Assembly (NCBI GenBank): GCA_964485395.1
Contig: CAZAJF010000004.1
Coordinates: 1-64,000, forward strand
Length of the DNA: 64,000 nucleotides
Direction: 5' to 3'
DNA from: JANNSO01 sp964485395
GTDB taxonomy: Bacteria > Spirochaetota > Spirochaetia > Treponematales > UBA12059
Below the pieces are notes generated by a model. That model worked only from the letters and a program-made list of their open reading frames with translations. It was not told the DNA's origin and did not search any database. This document shows positions 25,845 through 34,754 of the stretch, piece by piece. Position 1 is the stretch's first letter. Each line of letters begins with the position of its first letter. The position numbers were made by a program, and so were the translations under genes.

Positions 25845-26519
25845 TTAAATCGGCCGATCTCCGGTTGCGCTCAAGCCGGGGGACCGCGGGTAATCCAGCA
25901 AGGCATCCAGGCTCGGGGCATCGGGCAGGTCGACGAGCTTGATGCCAAAGGCATTCTCGACCATCAGGGCGATAAAGGCGCTTATGTCCTTTTCCGAGAT
26001 CGCCAGACCGCCGGAGCGGGAGACCCGGACGGAATCCATGGCGCCGAGAAAAATGACGGAGAGCGCGGCTTGCATCATGCGCGGCGACAGATTCAGGGAA
26101 ACCCCGCGTTCGGCGCAAAGCTCGGCGATGACGCCGCCTATCAAGGCGGAAAGGGCCTCGAGCTTCTCGTTCATGGCCACGAAGCGCAAGCCTTCTGATA
26201 AAAAAATATTCACGAGCTCGGTATCCCGAAACAGCGCGGGCAGGAAGCGCTTGACGATCAAGGAAACGCGCATCACCGCGGAAGGCTCGTCGCGGCAGGC
26301 GCGGGAAAGCGCGGAGTAGAAGTCCGCCCATCCTTCCTCGAGCGCCGTCCGGATGATATCGTCCTTGTTCCGGAAATAGGTATACACCGTACCTACGGGC
26401 AGGTCGAGGGCCTTTACTATGTCGGCCACGCTCGTCGCGTGAAAGCCGCGCTCGGCGAATTGCCGCTTGGCTTCAGCGAGTATCGCCTGGCGCTTGCCCT
26501 CGTCCCGCTCCCTGGCCAC
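25845..26519 (-). CDS. TetR/AcrR-family transcriptional regulator
   Basis: 224 residues with the classic N-terminal helix-turn-helix: RQAILAEAKRQFAERGFHAT, SVADIVKALDLPVGTVYTYF, RNKDDII. The C-terminal ligand domain is all-helical and divergent. It starts with GTG at 26519, 1 base after the stop of the asparaginase-like gene, so the two are coupled. The ligand is unknown. The palindrome at 23574-23591 is a candidate operator; none like it lies upstream of its own operon. Confidence 0.92.
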   Translation of the reverse strand: MARERDEGKRQAILAEAKRQFAERGFHATSVADIVKALDLPVGTVYTYFRNKDDIIRTALEEGWADFYSALSRACRDEPSAVMRVSLIVKRFLPALFRDTELVNIFLSEGLRFVAMNEKLEALSALIGGVIAELCAERGVSLNLSPRMMQAALSVIFLGAMDSVRVSRSGGLAISEKDISAFIALMVENAFGIKLVDLPDAPSLDALLDYPRSPGLSATGDRPI

Positions 26520-26520
26520 C

Positions 26521-27021
26521 TTATTCGTCCTTGGGCCGGAATACGCCGCGCTCGTAATCCTTGCGAACGTCCTGCCACATGAAGGTGCGGCCGTTCATGG
26601 CGACGTAAACCCCCGGAAGCAGGAGCCGCGCCGCCATGAAGGCGCTGCCCAGGTTGAACAGGGCATCCGAACCCAATACCTGGTAGGGAATCATGGCGCC
26701 GGTAAGCACGATGGTTTTATTGATCCCCAAGGGTCCGAGATACCGAGCGGTTTCCGCCATGCGATCGGTTCCGTGCGTGATGACGATTCTTTTCTCCGGC
26801 GAGTTTTCGCATGCGCCCTTGATGATGAGGCGATGGTCCTCGGTCATTTGCAGGCTGTCTATCAGCTGCAGGATCTCGAAGGCGACCGGCGTGATTATCC
26901 GTGCCTGCCTGATGATCTCGGGTATGTGCGAATCCTTGAAAGTCAGTTCGCCCTTCAGCTCGTCGTAATGCTTGTCGAAAGTCCCGCCGGTAATGATGAG
27001 GCGTATAGCGTCGTCGTTCAT
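26521..27021 (-). CDS. Single-domain asparaginase-fold protein
   Basis: 166 residues that match only the N-terminal half of L-asparaginases: RLIITGGTFDKHYDELKGEL (first Thr motif), IVITHGTDRMAETARYLGPL (second motif with Thr-Asp) and KTIVLTGAMIPYQVLGSDAL. The C-terminal asparaginase domain, about 150 residues in normal enzymes, is absent, but there is no sign of truncation: the ORF has its own Shine-Dalgarno (GGAGG), a clean end and a coupled TetR gene. It may be a distinct small asparaginase or amidohydrolase. The reaction is not proven. Confidence 0.8.
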   Translation of the reverse strand: MNDDAIRLIITGGTFDKHYDELKGELTFKDSHIPEIIRQARIITPVAFEILQLIDSLQMTEDHRLIIKGACENSPEKRIVITHGTDRMAETARYLGPLGINKTIVLTGAMIPYQVLGSDALFNLGSAFMAARLLLPGVYVAMNGRTFMWQDVRKDYERGVFRPKDE

Positions 27022-27100
27022 GAATCCTCCAAGTTTGCCTGCGAATCATAGCGTCTCGGGCTGGGTTTTGCAAGAACGCAATGTCTGGGTAAAGGAGAGA

Positions 27101-27302
27101 CCCGGCGGAGGGCTTGTACTGGGAGGTGGCTTGCGGGGTCCTGGCACATAAAAAACGCATCGCCTTTGGCGTTGTGTTTTTTTGTGCCACCCCGAGAGGC
27201 GCCTGCACCGGTAAAGGCAGGCGCCTGGTTATATCGTTGTGCGCCGGGCATGGCGTACGACAAGACTTGCGAAACGCAACGATAGCGCTATGGCGAGGTA
27301 AA
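27101..27302. repeat. Modular hairpin repeat, copy 1 of the 27-kb locus
   Basis: Non-coding repeat of about 200 bases that recurs 222 bases downstream. It holds an outer imperfect inverted repeat (GCGGGGTCCTGGCACA ... TGTGCCACCCCG, 27133-27194) with an inner AT-rich stem, then a second stem GGCGCCTGC/GCAGGCGCC (27198-27226), then a conserved CTGGTTATATCGTTGTGCGCCG block and a CTTGCGAAACGCAACGAT tail. Short ORFs in it are repeat artefacts. A diverged form of the same frame occurs at 61295-61830. Confidence 0.85.
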
Positions 27303-27322
27303 AGAGAGGATGGTTGGCAAGT

Positions 27323-27522
27323 CCCGGCGGAGGGCTTGTATGGGGAGGTTGTTGGCGGGGTCCTGTCACATAAAAAACGCATCGCCTTTGGCGTTGTGTT
27401 TTTTTGTGCCACCCCGGCGGACGCCTGCGGTAATAAAAGCAGGCGCCTGGTTATATCGTTGTGCGCCGGGCATGAGGCAAGGCAAAGCTTGCGAGACGCA
27501 ATGATGCGCTCTGGCGGGGTAA
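27323..27522. repeat. Modular hairpin repeat, copy 2 of the 27-kb locus
   Basis: Second copy, highly similar to copy 1 in the central hairpin (GCGGGGTCCTGTCACA ... TTGTGCCACCCCG) and in the CTGGTTATATCGTTGTGCGCCG block, but changed in the spacer of the second stem (CGCCTGC ... GCAGGCG with GGTAATAAAA in the loop). The two copies fill the 510-base interval between the asparaginase-like gene and the FISUMP gene, which holds no other feature I can see. Confidence 0.85.
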
Positions 27523-27531
27523 TTGGCAAGG

Positions 27532-28239
27532 TCAGTCTTTTACGCAGCGGACGGAATAAGCGTCGTCGGGATGCATTCCTCCCAGGATCAATTCCCCCGA
27601 GTCGTTCTTTAAAAGGATACCCGCCCTATCGTAATCAAAAGGGTCGGGATACGAAGAAGTAATGAAATAGCATCGGTCTCCCTGCCTCTCAAACTTGCCC
27701 TCAAAACCAAGAAAGCCCGCCGGCAAGGCGGAAAATCCGTACAGGTTCGTCGCGGCCGCATTGGGAGCCAGCCAATGCACCGTGCCGTTTTCCTTGAGCT
27801 TTCCGCCGGCCGCTTTCGCGCCGCCCAGAAAAGTTATAAGCTCTTCCCACTCCGCCCTGCTGGGAACATGCCATCCCTCAGGCGCGATACCGGATACTCC
27901 GCTGGGGTTCGAATTGCTTTGTGACGATCCCCGTATCGCTGTTGCCCACGTGTAAAGCTTGCCGTAGACAAGGGAATTCGCCGGACGATTATCGTAGTCC
28001 GCAAACTTTGCCGGACTGCCGTCGCTATAATGGCCTGTTCGCAGGTTTTCAGCCATCCAGACTTGTTTGCCGATCTTGACTGTCTTATAGACATTGCCGT
28101 CATAATCGGTGACCGTTCCGTATGAAGCACCCTGAGCTCCGCTTTCGGCGAATCCAGGCAGGCTGATTGCTAGAGCAAGGGCCCCCACGAAGATCGCCGC
28201 TACAAGCCCGGTTTTTGCGAATTTTTGCTTGAATGTCAT
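27532..28239 (-). CDS. Secreted FISUMP-domain protein
   Basis: 235 residues with a Sec signal peptide (about residues 10-30) and one domain of the Fibrobacter succinogenes major paralogous type: VTDYDGNVYKTVKIGKQVWM, AENLRTGHYSDGSPAKF, GKLYTWATAI, GIAPEGWHVPSRAEWEELIT, LPAGFLGFEGKFE, and a closing YSVRCVKD. Such domains are found on secreted or surface proteins, with no known enzyme activity. AAGGAGGTATC precedes the ATG. Single gene between the repeat pair and the divergent hybrid kinase. Confidence 0.85.
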   Translation of the reverse strand: MTFKQKFAKTGLVAAIFVGALALAISLPGFAESGAQGASYGTVTDYDGNVYKTVKIGKQVWMAENLRTGHYSDGSPAKFADYDNRPANSLVYGKLYTWATAIRGSSQSNSNPSGVSGIAPEGWHVPSRAEWEELITFLGGAKAAGGKLKENGTVHWLAPNAAATNLYGFSALPAGFLGFEGKFERQGDRCYFITSSYPDPFDYDRAGILLKNDSGELILGGMHPDDAYSVRCVKD

Positions 28240-28429
28240 GATACCTCCTTGTTATTTGAATCGATTCTGAATTCAAAGAGACGATATGTCCAATGAACTT
28301 TAGTTCCCTTAAAAAAACCTGCAGGACGCTGTCCGAAATTAAAATGGCGGCTGCCTTAGCGTATCCCAAAGGCGCAGATCCAAAGATTGTTTATTGACAA
28401 GCTGTGCTTCTCAAACGAAAATTATCAGC

Positions 28430-31063
28430 ATGGAAACTTTCGCGTCGGTCTGGCTGCCCCGCGCCGCATTGGCTGCTGCAGTTATTTTTGCCTACAGCTC
28501 GGTAAAAGTACTCTTCTTGAACCCCCGAGGTTCGGCGAACCGGATTGCAGCCCTGTTCAACGTCGTATTTATGCTTTGGGCGATAGCGGCGATTTTTTGG
28601 TATTCGGCAAAGGACGCCGGGAGCGCCCAATTCTGGTACGATAGATTTTACTGGTGCTGGTGCGTTTTTCCTCCGCTCGGGTTTCATTTCAACCTCAAGG
28701 CCAGCAGGAATCCCGAAGCGCTCTCCCTGCCCCGGCACTTACCCCAGGTCATCGCGCTCTACCTTCCGGCGTTTATTTTCATCCTGTTGATACCTCGCTA
28801 TGTTTTTCTCGATCCGCCCGAATTCCACGGCGGTTACTGGATGGTCAATCCCAGGATGTCTTTCCTGTATTTCCTGTACGATGCGCATTTCCTGATTTAT
28901 ACCCTCGCCGCCGTCTGGATAGCGTTTCGCGGAAGCGTCCGCGCCACGAATACCATCGAACGAAACCGATTGGCCATCTTGGCCGTTACCACCTTGATAC
29001 CTCTCGTGCTCAGCCTCGTAACCGACGCGATTTTCATAATGCTCAAGATAGATTTCCCAAACATGGCTATTTTCTGGATTCTCATATTATCCAGCGGCAT
29101 GCTGTTCACGATGAATCGCTATGGATTCCTTTCCAGCCTGCCGGTAACGGAAGCTCCGCGCGTCCTGGATGCGCTTGCGGATATCGTGGTCTATTTCGAC
29201 GAAACCGGACACGTAGCATGGGCCAATAAAAGCGCGATTCTCGCGATGGGTTTCAAAAACCTGCAGGACATCCGGGGAAAAAGCCCGGAAACCTTCATAG
29301 CCGAATCGGACGTGGCCAAGTTGCGCTCGGTCATATACGGAGACGCTTTTTCCTACGAGGCGATGAGCTCGTTCGGGCCCTTGAAACTTCCCGTCGCACT
29401 GCGCTTCCATCATGTCAAGGAACACAAAATCGGCCGAGGCGCCGTGGTTACCGGCGTGGATCTAAGCTCGCAGCACCGACTCGCGGACAAAGGACTGCTG
29501 CTCGAGGAATTCATCGATAATTCCAGGGACGGCATCCTCCTCACCGACAGCGATGGAGTCATCACCAGGTGGAACAGACCGGTGGCGGAAATATCGGGGA
29601 TAAGCGCCCAGGAAGCCATAGGCAAGAAATTATGGCAGGTGCTGCAATCCATCCTTCCCGGCGGCGACGCACCGGACCCCATGGATTTCAGCCTCGAACG
29701 ATCGGTCAACGCGCTCTTCAAGATACAGGCGTCCCCGTTCAGGCACCGAGTCCTGGACCAGGAGATAAAACGGCCCGACGGGACGGAGAGAAAGATTCAA
29801 AGTAATATTTTTGTCATACCGTCGCAGCAAGGCGCCGTCCTGGCCGCCATCATCCGCGACGTAACGGACGAAAAGCGGGCGGCGGAAGACACCATAGAGC
29901 GCATAAAAAAACTCGACCATGCGCAAAAAATGGACGCGGTAGGCTCTCTGACGAGCGGCATCGCGCATGATTTCAACAACACGCTGGCCGGCATAATAGG
30001 AACCTTGTCCCTGATACGGCTCGGGCTCGACGACGGCAGTTATTCGAAACCCGCCGATATCGAGCCTGAGCTGACGATAATGGAGCGCTCGGCCGAGAGA
30101 GCCGCGTCATCGGTCAAGCGCCTCCTGTCCATCACGAAAAAGCGCCCCCACGACAACGCGCCGTTCCGCCTGGAGACCACTCTGCGCCACGTCATCGAAT
30201 TCGCCGCAAGGTCGGTGCATCCTTCGGTATCCATCGAGATGGAACCGTTTCTGGGAGAAGCGCTCATTTCAGGCGATTCCGGGCAGGTGGAACAATTGCT
30301 GCTCAATCTCATAATCAACGCGGAACAGGCCATGACCGTAATGATGCCCGACGGGGCGAAACCCGGAGGGACGATCCGGCTTGCCCTGAAAAAATATTTA
30401 CCGGAGCCCGAATTTCTTTCCACCAACCCCCAAGCCGAAGCCGTCCCATACTGGGTAATATCCGTGAAGGACCAGGGAGTCGGCATACCTTCGAACATCC
30501 TCGCGAGGATTTTCGATCCTTTCTACACGACGAAATCCCTGGACAAATCGAGCGGCCTCGGCCTGTCCATGGTGCATTCCATCGCAAAAGGCCATGGAGG
30601 TTTCGTCAACGTGCATTCCGAGCCCGGCCACGGCTCCGAGTTTTCCGTATATTTGCCGGCGGGAGATTCGATACCCGAGGGCAAGAGCAAAACCTCGCCC
30701 AAGCACGGAAGCGGCCAGGTGCTCGTCGTCGACGACGACGACATGCTGCGCGAGGTAGCCACGACGATGCTCGGAGCCTTAGGCTACCAATCCCATTCGG
30801 CCGTTTCGGGAGAAGACGCCATCGAGATTTTCTCGGCCAATCCCGATTCGTGGTCCGCGATCGTGATGGACCTCCGCATGACCGGTATGCCCGGGGACGC
30901 GGCTGCGCGCGAGATAAGGAAAATAAGGCCCAGAATGCCCGTAATCATCGCTTCCGGATACGTACCCGAGGAAACCGAGGGAATAGACCACGAGTTCATA
31001 TTCGTGGCAAAGCCGTATTCCGTGACCGAATTGGGCGATGCCCTGGCCAGAGTCGTCAAATAA
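28430..31063 (+). CDS. Hybrid sensor histidine kinase with receiver domain
   Basis: 877 residues. Seven or so hydrophobic segments at residues 5-240 form a membrane sensor; PAS-like regions follow (about 255-365 and 385-500, LLTDSDGVITRWNRPVAEIS). The kinase core has the phosphoacceptor His513 in TSGIAHDFNNTLAGI, an N box (LLLNLIINAEQAM), G boxes (VKDQGVGIPSNILARIFDPF, SGLGLSMVHSIAKGHGG), and a C-terminal receiver with Asp814 in IVMDLRMTG. I chose ATG 28430; no Shine-Dalgarno is seen and TTGACA (28394-28399) with GAAAAT (28417-28422) would start the mRNA at the ATG. Output partner unknown. Confidence 0.9.
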   Translation: METFASVWLPRAALAAAVIFAYSSVKVLFLNPRGSANRIAALFNVVFMLWAIAAIFWYSAKDAGSAQFWYDRFYWCWCVFPPLGFHFNLKASRNPEALSLPRHLPQVIALYLPAFIFILLIPRYVFLDPPEFHGGYWMVNPRMSFLYFLYDAHFLIYTLAAVWIAFRGSVRATNTIERNRLAILAVTTLIPLVLSLVTDAIFIMLKIDFPNMAIFWILILSSGMLFTMNRYGFLSSLPVTEAPRVLDALADIVVYFDETGHVAWANKSAILAMGFKNLQDIRGKSPETFIAESDVAKLRSVIYGDAFSYEAMSSFGPLKLPVALRFHHVKEHKIGRGAVVTGVDLSSQHRLADKGLLLEEFIDNSRDGILLTDSDGVITRWNRPVAEISGISAQEAIGKKLWQVLQSILPGGDAPDPMDFSLERSVNALFKIQASPFRHRVLDQEIKRPDGTERKIQSNIFVIPSQQGAVLAAIIRDVTDEKRAAEDTIERIKKLDHAQKMDAVGSLTSGIAHDFNNTLAGIIGTLSLIRLGLDDGSYSKPADIEPELTIMERSAERAASSVKRLLSITKKRPHDNAPFRLETTLRHVIEFAARSVHPSVSIEMEPFLGEALISGDSGQVEQLLLNLIINAEQAMTVMMPDGAKPGGTIRLALKKYLPEPEFLSTNPQAEAVPYWVISVKDQGVGIPSNILARIFDPFYTTKSLDKSSGLGLSMVHSIAKGHGGFVNVHSEPGHGSEFSVYLPAGDSIPEGKSKTSPKHGSGQVLVVDDDDMLREVATTMLGALGYQSHSAVSGEDAIEIFSANPDSWSAIVMDLRMTGMPGDAAAREIRKIRPRMPVIIASGYVPEETEGIDHEFIFVAKPYSVTELGDALARVVK

Positions 31064-31084
31064 TCCATCGCGGAGGAGAGATAC

Positions 31085-31636
31085 ATGCTGGAGACCATCC
31101 TGAAAGGCACGATAACCATGAAGGTCGCGGAAAAAAGGCACGCTGCCGCGATGTTCGATTTCGTGGAAAGGAACAGGGACTATTTCATCGACGTGATCCC
31201 CTTTGTGTCACGCACCGCGAAAGTCAGCCAGCTGGAAGAACTTATAACAAAATACCTTGACAAATACGCCCGGGGCACGGGTGTTTTCTACGGCCTGTGG
31301 GACTCGGGCTCGATGATCGGGCTGGTACTCATACGGGACATCGACGAAGCGGCGCAGTGGGCCGAGATCGGTTATATGATCGACGAAAAATATTCGGGAA
31401 AAGGGCTCGTCAAGGAGTCCTGCAGGCGCTTGATTAATTTCTTATTTACGGAACTCGAGATGCAAAAAATAGTGATCTGCTGCACCGACGCCAACGAAGG
31501 AAGCAAGGCGGTGGCAAAAAGCCTGGGATTCACGCTCGAGGGGAATCTCCGCAGAAACTCGAAAATCAACGGAAAGCTCCGAAACACCGCGTACTTCGGT
31601 TTGCTAAGGGAAGAATGGGCGGATTCCAAAAAATAA
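31085..31636 (+). CDS. GNAT-family N-acetyltransferase (RimJ/RimL-like)
   Basis: 183 residues with the fold of ribosomal-protein-Ser/Ala acetyltransferases: FVERNRDYFIDVIPFVSRTA at the start, AEIGYMIDEKYSGKGLVKES (acetyl-CoA binding loop, with GKGLV in place of the usual GxGxA), KIVICCTDANEGSKAVAKSL and GFTLEGNLRRNSKINGKLRN. Probably acetylates an N-terminus or a small amine; the substrate is unknown. It lies 21 bases after the hybrid kinase gene with GGAGGAGAG upstream, so the two are probably co-transcribed. Confidence 0.88.
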   Translation: MLETILKGTITMKVAEKRHAAAMFDFVERNRDYFIDVIPFVSRTAKVSQLEELITKYLDKYARGTGVFYGLWDSGSMIGLVLIRDIDEAAQWAEIGYMIDEKYSGKGLVKESCRRLINFLFTELEMQKIVICCTDANEGSKAVAKSLGFTLEGNLRRNSKINGKLRNTAYFGLLREEWADSKK

Positions 31637-31642
31637 AATCCC

Positions 31643-31675
31643 GCCTTGGCGAATAAAGCCGAGGCGGGATTTCTT
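31643..31675 (+). terminator. Bidirectional terminator after the acetyltransferase gene
   Basis: AAATCCCGCCTTGGC and GCCGAGGCGGGATTT arms around a 7-base loop, with A-rich left and T-rich right flanks. It serves the acetyltransferase gene and the convergent 5-prime-nucleotidase gene. Confidence 0.88.
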
Positions 31676-31687
31676 TTGTGCTTTTAT

Positions 31688-33568
31688 TTATTTCTTGGGC
31701 GGGAACATAAGGTCGTAATCGCGGGTCCTGCCGGCGGCGGCCCAATCGGCGGGAATGATGGACCAGTTGTTGTCGCTCTTCGCGGGGATGGCGCCCTTCT
31801 GCCTCTCAAACCATTGGGTAAGGTAAATGCGCAGGTCGCGGGTCGTCGCGCTCGTGACGTACTTCATGTTGAGCAGGTCGGCCGCGCTGATTCCGGCGCC
31901 GCGCTCGAGTATGCCGCCGCCGCCCATGGCGCGATAACTGTTGATGGCCACGGAATACGTCTTGGCCAAGTCGAACGCGCTTCCGTCATCCATGGAAAGT
32001 ATGGCTATGCGTTCGCCCACTGGCTTGGAAACATCCACAGTATACTTTACGCCGGCGATCGAATCGTAGTTATAGGTCGCGACCTTGGTTGCTGGAAGGT
32101 TCGACCGCGTGTCAAAGACGATTTTGCCGTCGGTTCCGATCTTGAAGGCGATGAGGTTGTCGTCCGCGCTCTTCATGGTGTTGAACCAGTCGCCGTAGGA
32201 GATTTCCATGAATCCTTTGATCTGCTTACCGGTCAGGTCCATGGTGTACATCCAATTCTCGTACCTGTAGAGACTGAACATGTCGCGGACGTAAACGGTA
32301 CCGTCCGGGCTGGAGGGAACGACCGCGTTTACGTCGAGCGGCGCGCAGAAAGAAATCTGCGCGGGCTTGAGCTTGTTGGCGGGATCCTTGGTGAGCTCCA
32401 GCTGAAGGAAGTGGACCATGTCCACGAAGGCGGAATCGCCGAACAGCGAATCGCGCCCCTTCATGACTCCGTCCACCTTGCCTATCGGGCGCGATACCCA
32501 TACTTTGGCATCCTGGAACTGCTTGTCGAATTTCTTCACGAACGCTTCGTCGGGAGTTACGCCTTCGGTGGAGACGAGCTTGCCCGCGATTTTCTTGGAC
32601 CAGGCTTTCGTATCCTTGTTCCATTGCATTTCCACGGTCGCGATCACGATCTTGCGGGCATCGTCGAGCGCGCCGAATATCGGAACGATCTTGCCGTTGG
32701 GGCCTATCACGTCTTTTTTGGCTTTTGTTACAGGATCATAACCCTGTCCTTCCCAGCCCTGGTGGTCGTGCCCGACGAATATCATGTCGAAGCCGGCGAC
32801 TTTCTCGGCGATTATCTGGGCGGCGTTCTCGTTGAGCGGAGTGTCGTATCCCTCGCCCTTGCCATAGGTGTAATCAACTCCGGCATGGAACAACCCGACG
32901 AGCAGATCGGGCTTTTCTTTTTCCATGATGATCGGAACCCATTTTTTGGCCGTATCGAGCATATCCTGGATCTCGATTCCGGAATAGAGAATCGTGGGAA
33001 AATTCTTGCGGAACCCGGGAGTCGTAAGACCGAGGACCGCGATCTTAACGCCGTCCCTCATGACGATTTTATACGGCGCGAAATAAGGCGCCTTGGTCTT
33101 CTCGTCTACGAGGTTCGCGGTTATGAATTTTGCATTAAGCTCATTGTTTACCTTGTCATAGACAGGGTGCCCCGTCTCGATATCGTGGTTTCCAACGCCG
33201 ATGACGTCGTAGGAAAGCTCGTTCATCATCTGTGAAAAAACGCTCGGTTCCTTGTCCGCCACGAAGTTATAATAGTAAATGATGGGCTGGCCCTGAAGAT
33301 TGTCGCCGCCGTCGAGCAGAAGCACCTGCGCCCCCGCTTTAGCCCGCTCCTGCTTGATGAGGGTGGCGGCTTGGGACAGGTTCGTAGCCTTGGGTTTATC
33401 CGTCTTGAAATCATAGGGGAAATAAGCGCCGTGCGTGTCGCTCGTTTCGATTATGGTGATGACGAGCGGCTTCTCGCTGTAGATCGCTTTCGGCCCCGAT
33501 ATGCAACCTGCTGCCGTGAAAGCCAGGATGACTATGGCGATCAGCGGGAGGAGATATTTTCTTTTCAT
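31688..33568 (-). CDS. 5'-nucleotidase / 2',3'-cyclic phosphodiesterase family lipoprotein
   Basis: Secreted metallophosphatase of 626 residues. The signal peptide ends in the lipobox TAAGC. The N-terminal metallophosphatase domain shows all metal motifs: TIIETSDTHGAYFPY, LLLDGGDNLQGQP, VIGVGNHDIETG and IFVGHDHQGWEG. The C-terminal nucleotide-binding domain has CAPLDVNAVVPSSPDGTVYV and AINSYRAMGGGGIL. It resembles UshA/CpdB and should release phosphate from nucleotides outside the cell for salvage. ATG 33568 follows AAGGAGCAAGCG; a further 22 upstream codons are open but lack these signals. Confidence 0.92.
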   Translation of the reverse strand: MKRKYLLPLIAIVILAFTAAGCISGPKAIYSEKPLVITIIETSDTHGAYFPYDFKTDKPKATNLSQAATLIKQERAKAGAQVLLLDGGDNLQGQPIIYYYNFVADKEPSVFSQMMNELSYDVIGVGNHDIETGHPVYDKVNNELNAKFITANLVDEKTKAPYFAPYKIVMRDGVKIAVLGLTTPGFRKNFPTILYSGIEIQDMLDTAKKWVPIIMEKEKPDLLVGLFHAGVDYTYGKGEGYDTPLNENAAQIIAEKVAGFDMIFVGHDHQGWEGQGYDPVTKAKKDVIGPNGKIVPIFGALDDARKIVIATVEMQWNKDTKAWSKKIAGKLVSTEGVTPDEAFVKKFDKQFQDAKVWVSRPIGKVDGVMKGRDSLFGDSAFVDMVHFLQLELTKDPANKLKPAQISFCAPLDVNAVVPSSPDGTVYVRDMFSLYRYENWMYTMDLTGKQIKGFMEISYGDWFNTMKSADDNLIAFKIGTDGKIVFDTRSNLPATKVATYNYDSIAGVKYTVDVSKPVGERIAILSMDDGSAFDLAKTYSVAINSYRAMGGGGILERGAGISAADLLNMKYVTSATTRDLRIYLTQWFERQKGAIPAKSDNNWSIIPADWAAAGRTRDYDLMFPPKK

Positions 33569-33723
33569 CGCTTGCTCCTTGAAAGGTTCGCTGCCGGAAC
33601 CGGGCAAGCGACGAAAAAAACCGGATTCGCGCATCCATGACGATGGAGCGGCATACCGGTTATTTCTCTCCGCTTCTTCCGATTTTTACGGCAGTCATGT
33701 ACCCAGCAACGCCGGGGGATATC

Positions 33724-33752
33724 ATTCTTGTACCAAGCGCATGAATTGTCAA
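33724..33752 (-). promoter_or_regulatory. Promoter candidate of the 5'-nucleotidase gene
   Basis: On the minus strand TTGACA (33752-33747), 17-base spacer, AAGAAT (33729-33724). The -35 is perfect, the -10 matches 4 of 6. It would give a leader of about 150 bases. Confidence 0.5.
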
Positions 33753-33964
33753 GCATTTTTTGCGCAATAATGTTTTTTAACAATTATTCGAAGCACATCA
33801 ACTCGGATACGTGATTTTTATTTACATAATTTCAAAATCCGTCGTCCACGAAGCAATCCTTTCACATTTAGTTTTCACGTGTAAATTAAATTAAACCTAT
33901 TTTTCCTCTTTTTCTTACCGGACTGGAACTCCTGAAACTACCAGCGCACCGAAATTGCATCCAT

Positions 33965-33993
33965 TTGTTATTACCCATGAAATTCGGTATACT
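33965..33993 (+). promoter_or_regulatory. Promoter of the FecR-domain lipoprotein gene
   Basis: TTGTTA (33965-33970), 17-base spacer, TATACT (33988-33993), ending about 43 bases before the GTG start. Good match to a sigma70-type promoter. Confidence 0.68.
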
Positions 33994-34036
33994 GAATCAG
34001 ATAACCCCCCAGCGATGGCTGTAGGAAAGGAATACC

Positions 34037-34726
34037 GTGAAACGAAAACAAGGAAACAATGTATCGAGAACACTCATTCTAACTCTCTTCTGCCTCATAA
34101 GCTTATCAACGATGCTTTCCTGCTCGGCAAAAAAGCAGGCTTCGACTCCTGATTCCAAGATATTACGGGGATCCGTCGTTTTTGTGGAAGGCACGGTTAC
34201 GATTGACGGGAAGATAGCGGAAGTAGGATCGGCGCTGGAAGCGACGGCACGCGTCGAAACCGGGGCGGATTCCTCCTGCGAGATACTTTTCGACGGCAAG
34301 AACATCGTTAAGATAATGCCGAACACCTTCGCCGAACTGGATTTCAGCAAGGTCGGAAAAGAGATCAAGCTGCAAAAAGGCGGCGTTGCGGCCGTTCTAA
34401 AAAAACTGGAAGCGGTCGCGGGGACGGACTCCTTCCGGATTTCCGGACCTACCGCCGTAGCGGGCGTCCGAGGAACCTCGCTATGCGTATGGGCCGATGA
34501 AAAAAACACCTATGTCTGCGCCTGCAACGGCAAAGTTCATACTATCGACTCCAAAGGCTCCAATGAGCAGGAGTTGGAAGCATCCCATCATGCCGCACGG
34601 CTATACAGCGACAAGAGCGGCACAATATCCGCGGAGACTGCGGGAATGCTGTACCACACGGATGCCGGCGTCGAGGCGCTTGCGGCGAAAATAGGCTATG
34701 CGATCGATTGGACCAAAATAGACTGA
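34037..34726 (+). CDS. FecR-domain lipoprotein
   Basis: 229 residues starting with GTG (AAAGGA upstream). Lipoprotein signal ends TMLSC. The mature part has the FecR-type beta domain: GSVVFVEGTVTIDGKIAEVG, LEATARVETGADSSCEILFD, IMPNTFAELDFSKVGKEIKL, ISGPTAVAGVRGTSLCVWAD, KNTYVCACNGKVHTI. As a lipid-anchored outer protein without a cytoplasmic part it is not an anti-sigma factor of the FecR type; in spirochaetes such proteins are common, with unknown roles. It faces the convergent beta-helix lipoprotein gene. Confidence 0.85.
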   Translation: MKRKQGNNVSRTLILTLFCLISLSTMLSCSAKKQASTPDSKILRGSVVFVEGTVTIDGKIAEVGSALEATARVETGADSSCEILFDGKNIVKIMPNTFAELDFSKVGKEIKLQKGGVAAVLKKLEAVAGTDSFRISGPTAVAGVRGTSLCVWADEKNTYVCACNGKVHTIDSKGSNEQELEASHHAARLYSDKSGTISAETAGMLYHTDAGVEALAAKIGYAIDWTKID

Positions 34727-34754
34727 ACTCCGGCATGATCAGGGAATGGCGGTC

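Larger units (their letters stand above)
33569..34036. other. AT-rich intergenic region between divergent lipoprotein genes
   Basis: 468 bases without a credible gene. The right two thirds are AT-rich. It holds a promoter for each flanking gene (33724-33752 minus, 33965-33993 plus). I see no RNA gene or repeat in the middle part. Confidence 0.7.

Noticed and set aside
27101..27522. CRISPR array
   Set aside because: Only two long units with a 222-base period and self-complementary stems; there are no short repeats with unique spacers and no cas genes.
27114..27662. Short open frames across the 27-kb repeats
   Set aside because: They arise twice because the repeat is duplicated, contain no recognisable domain and run through hairpin stems.
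31646..33235. Plus-strand open frame of over 500 codons opposite the 5'-nucleotidase gene
   Set aside because: The minus-strand gene has a lipobox, metal motifs and a Shine-Dalgarno; the opposite frame has none of these.
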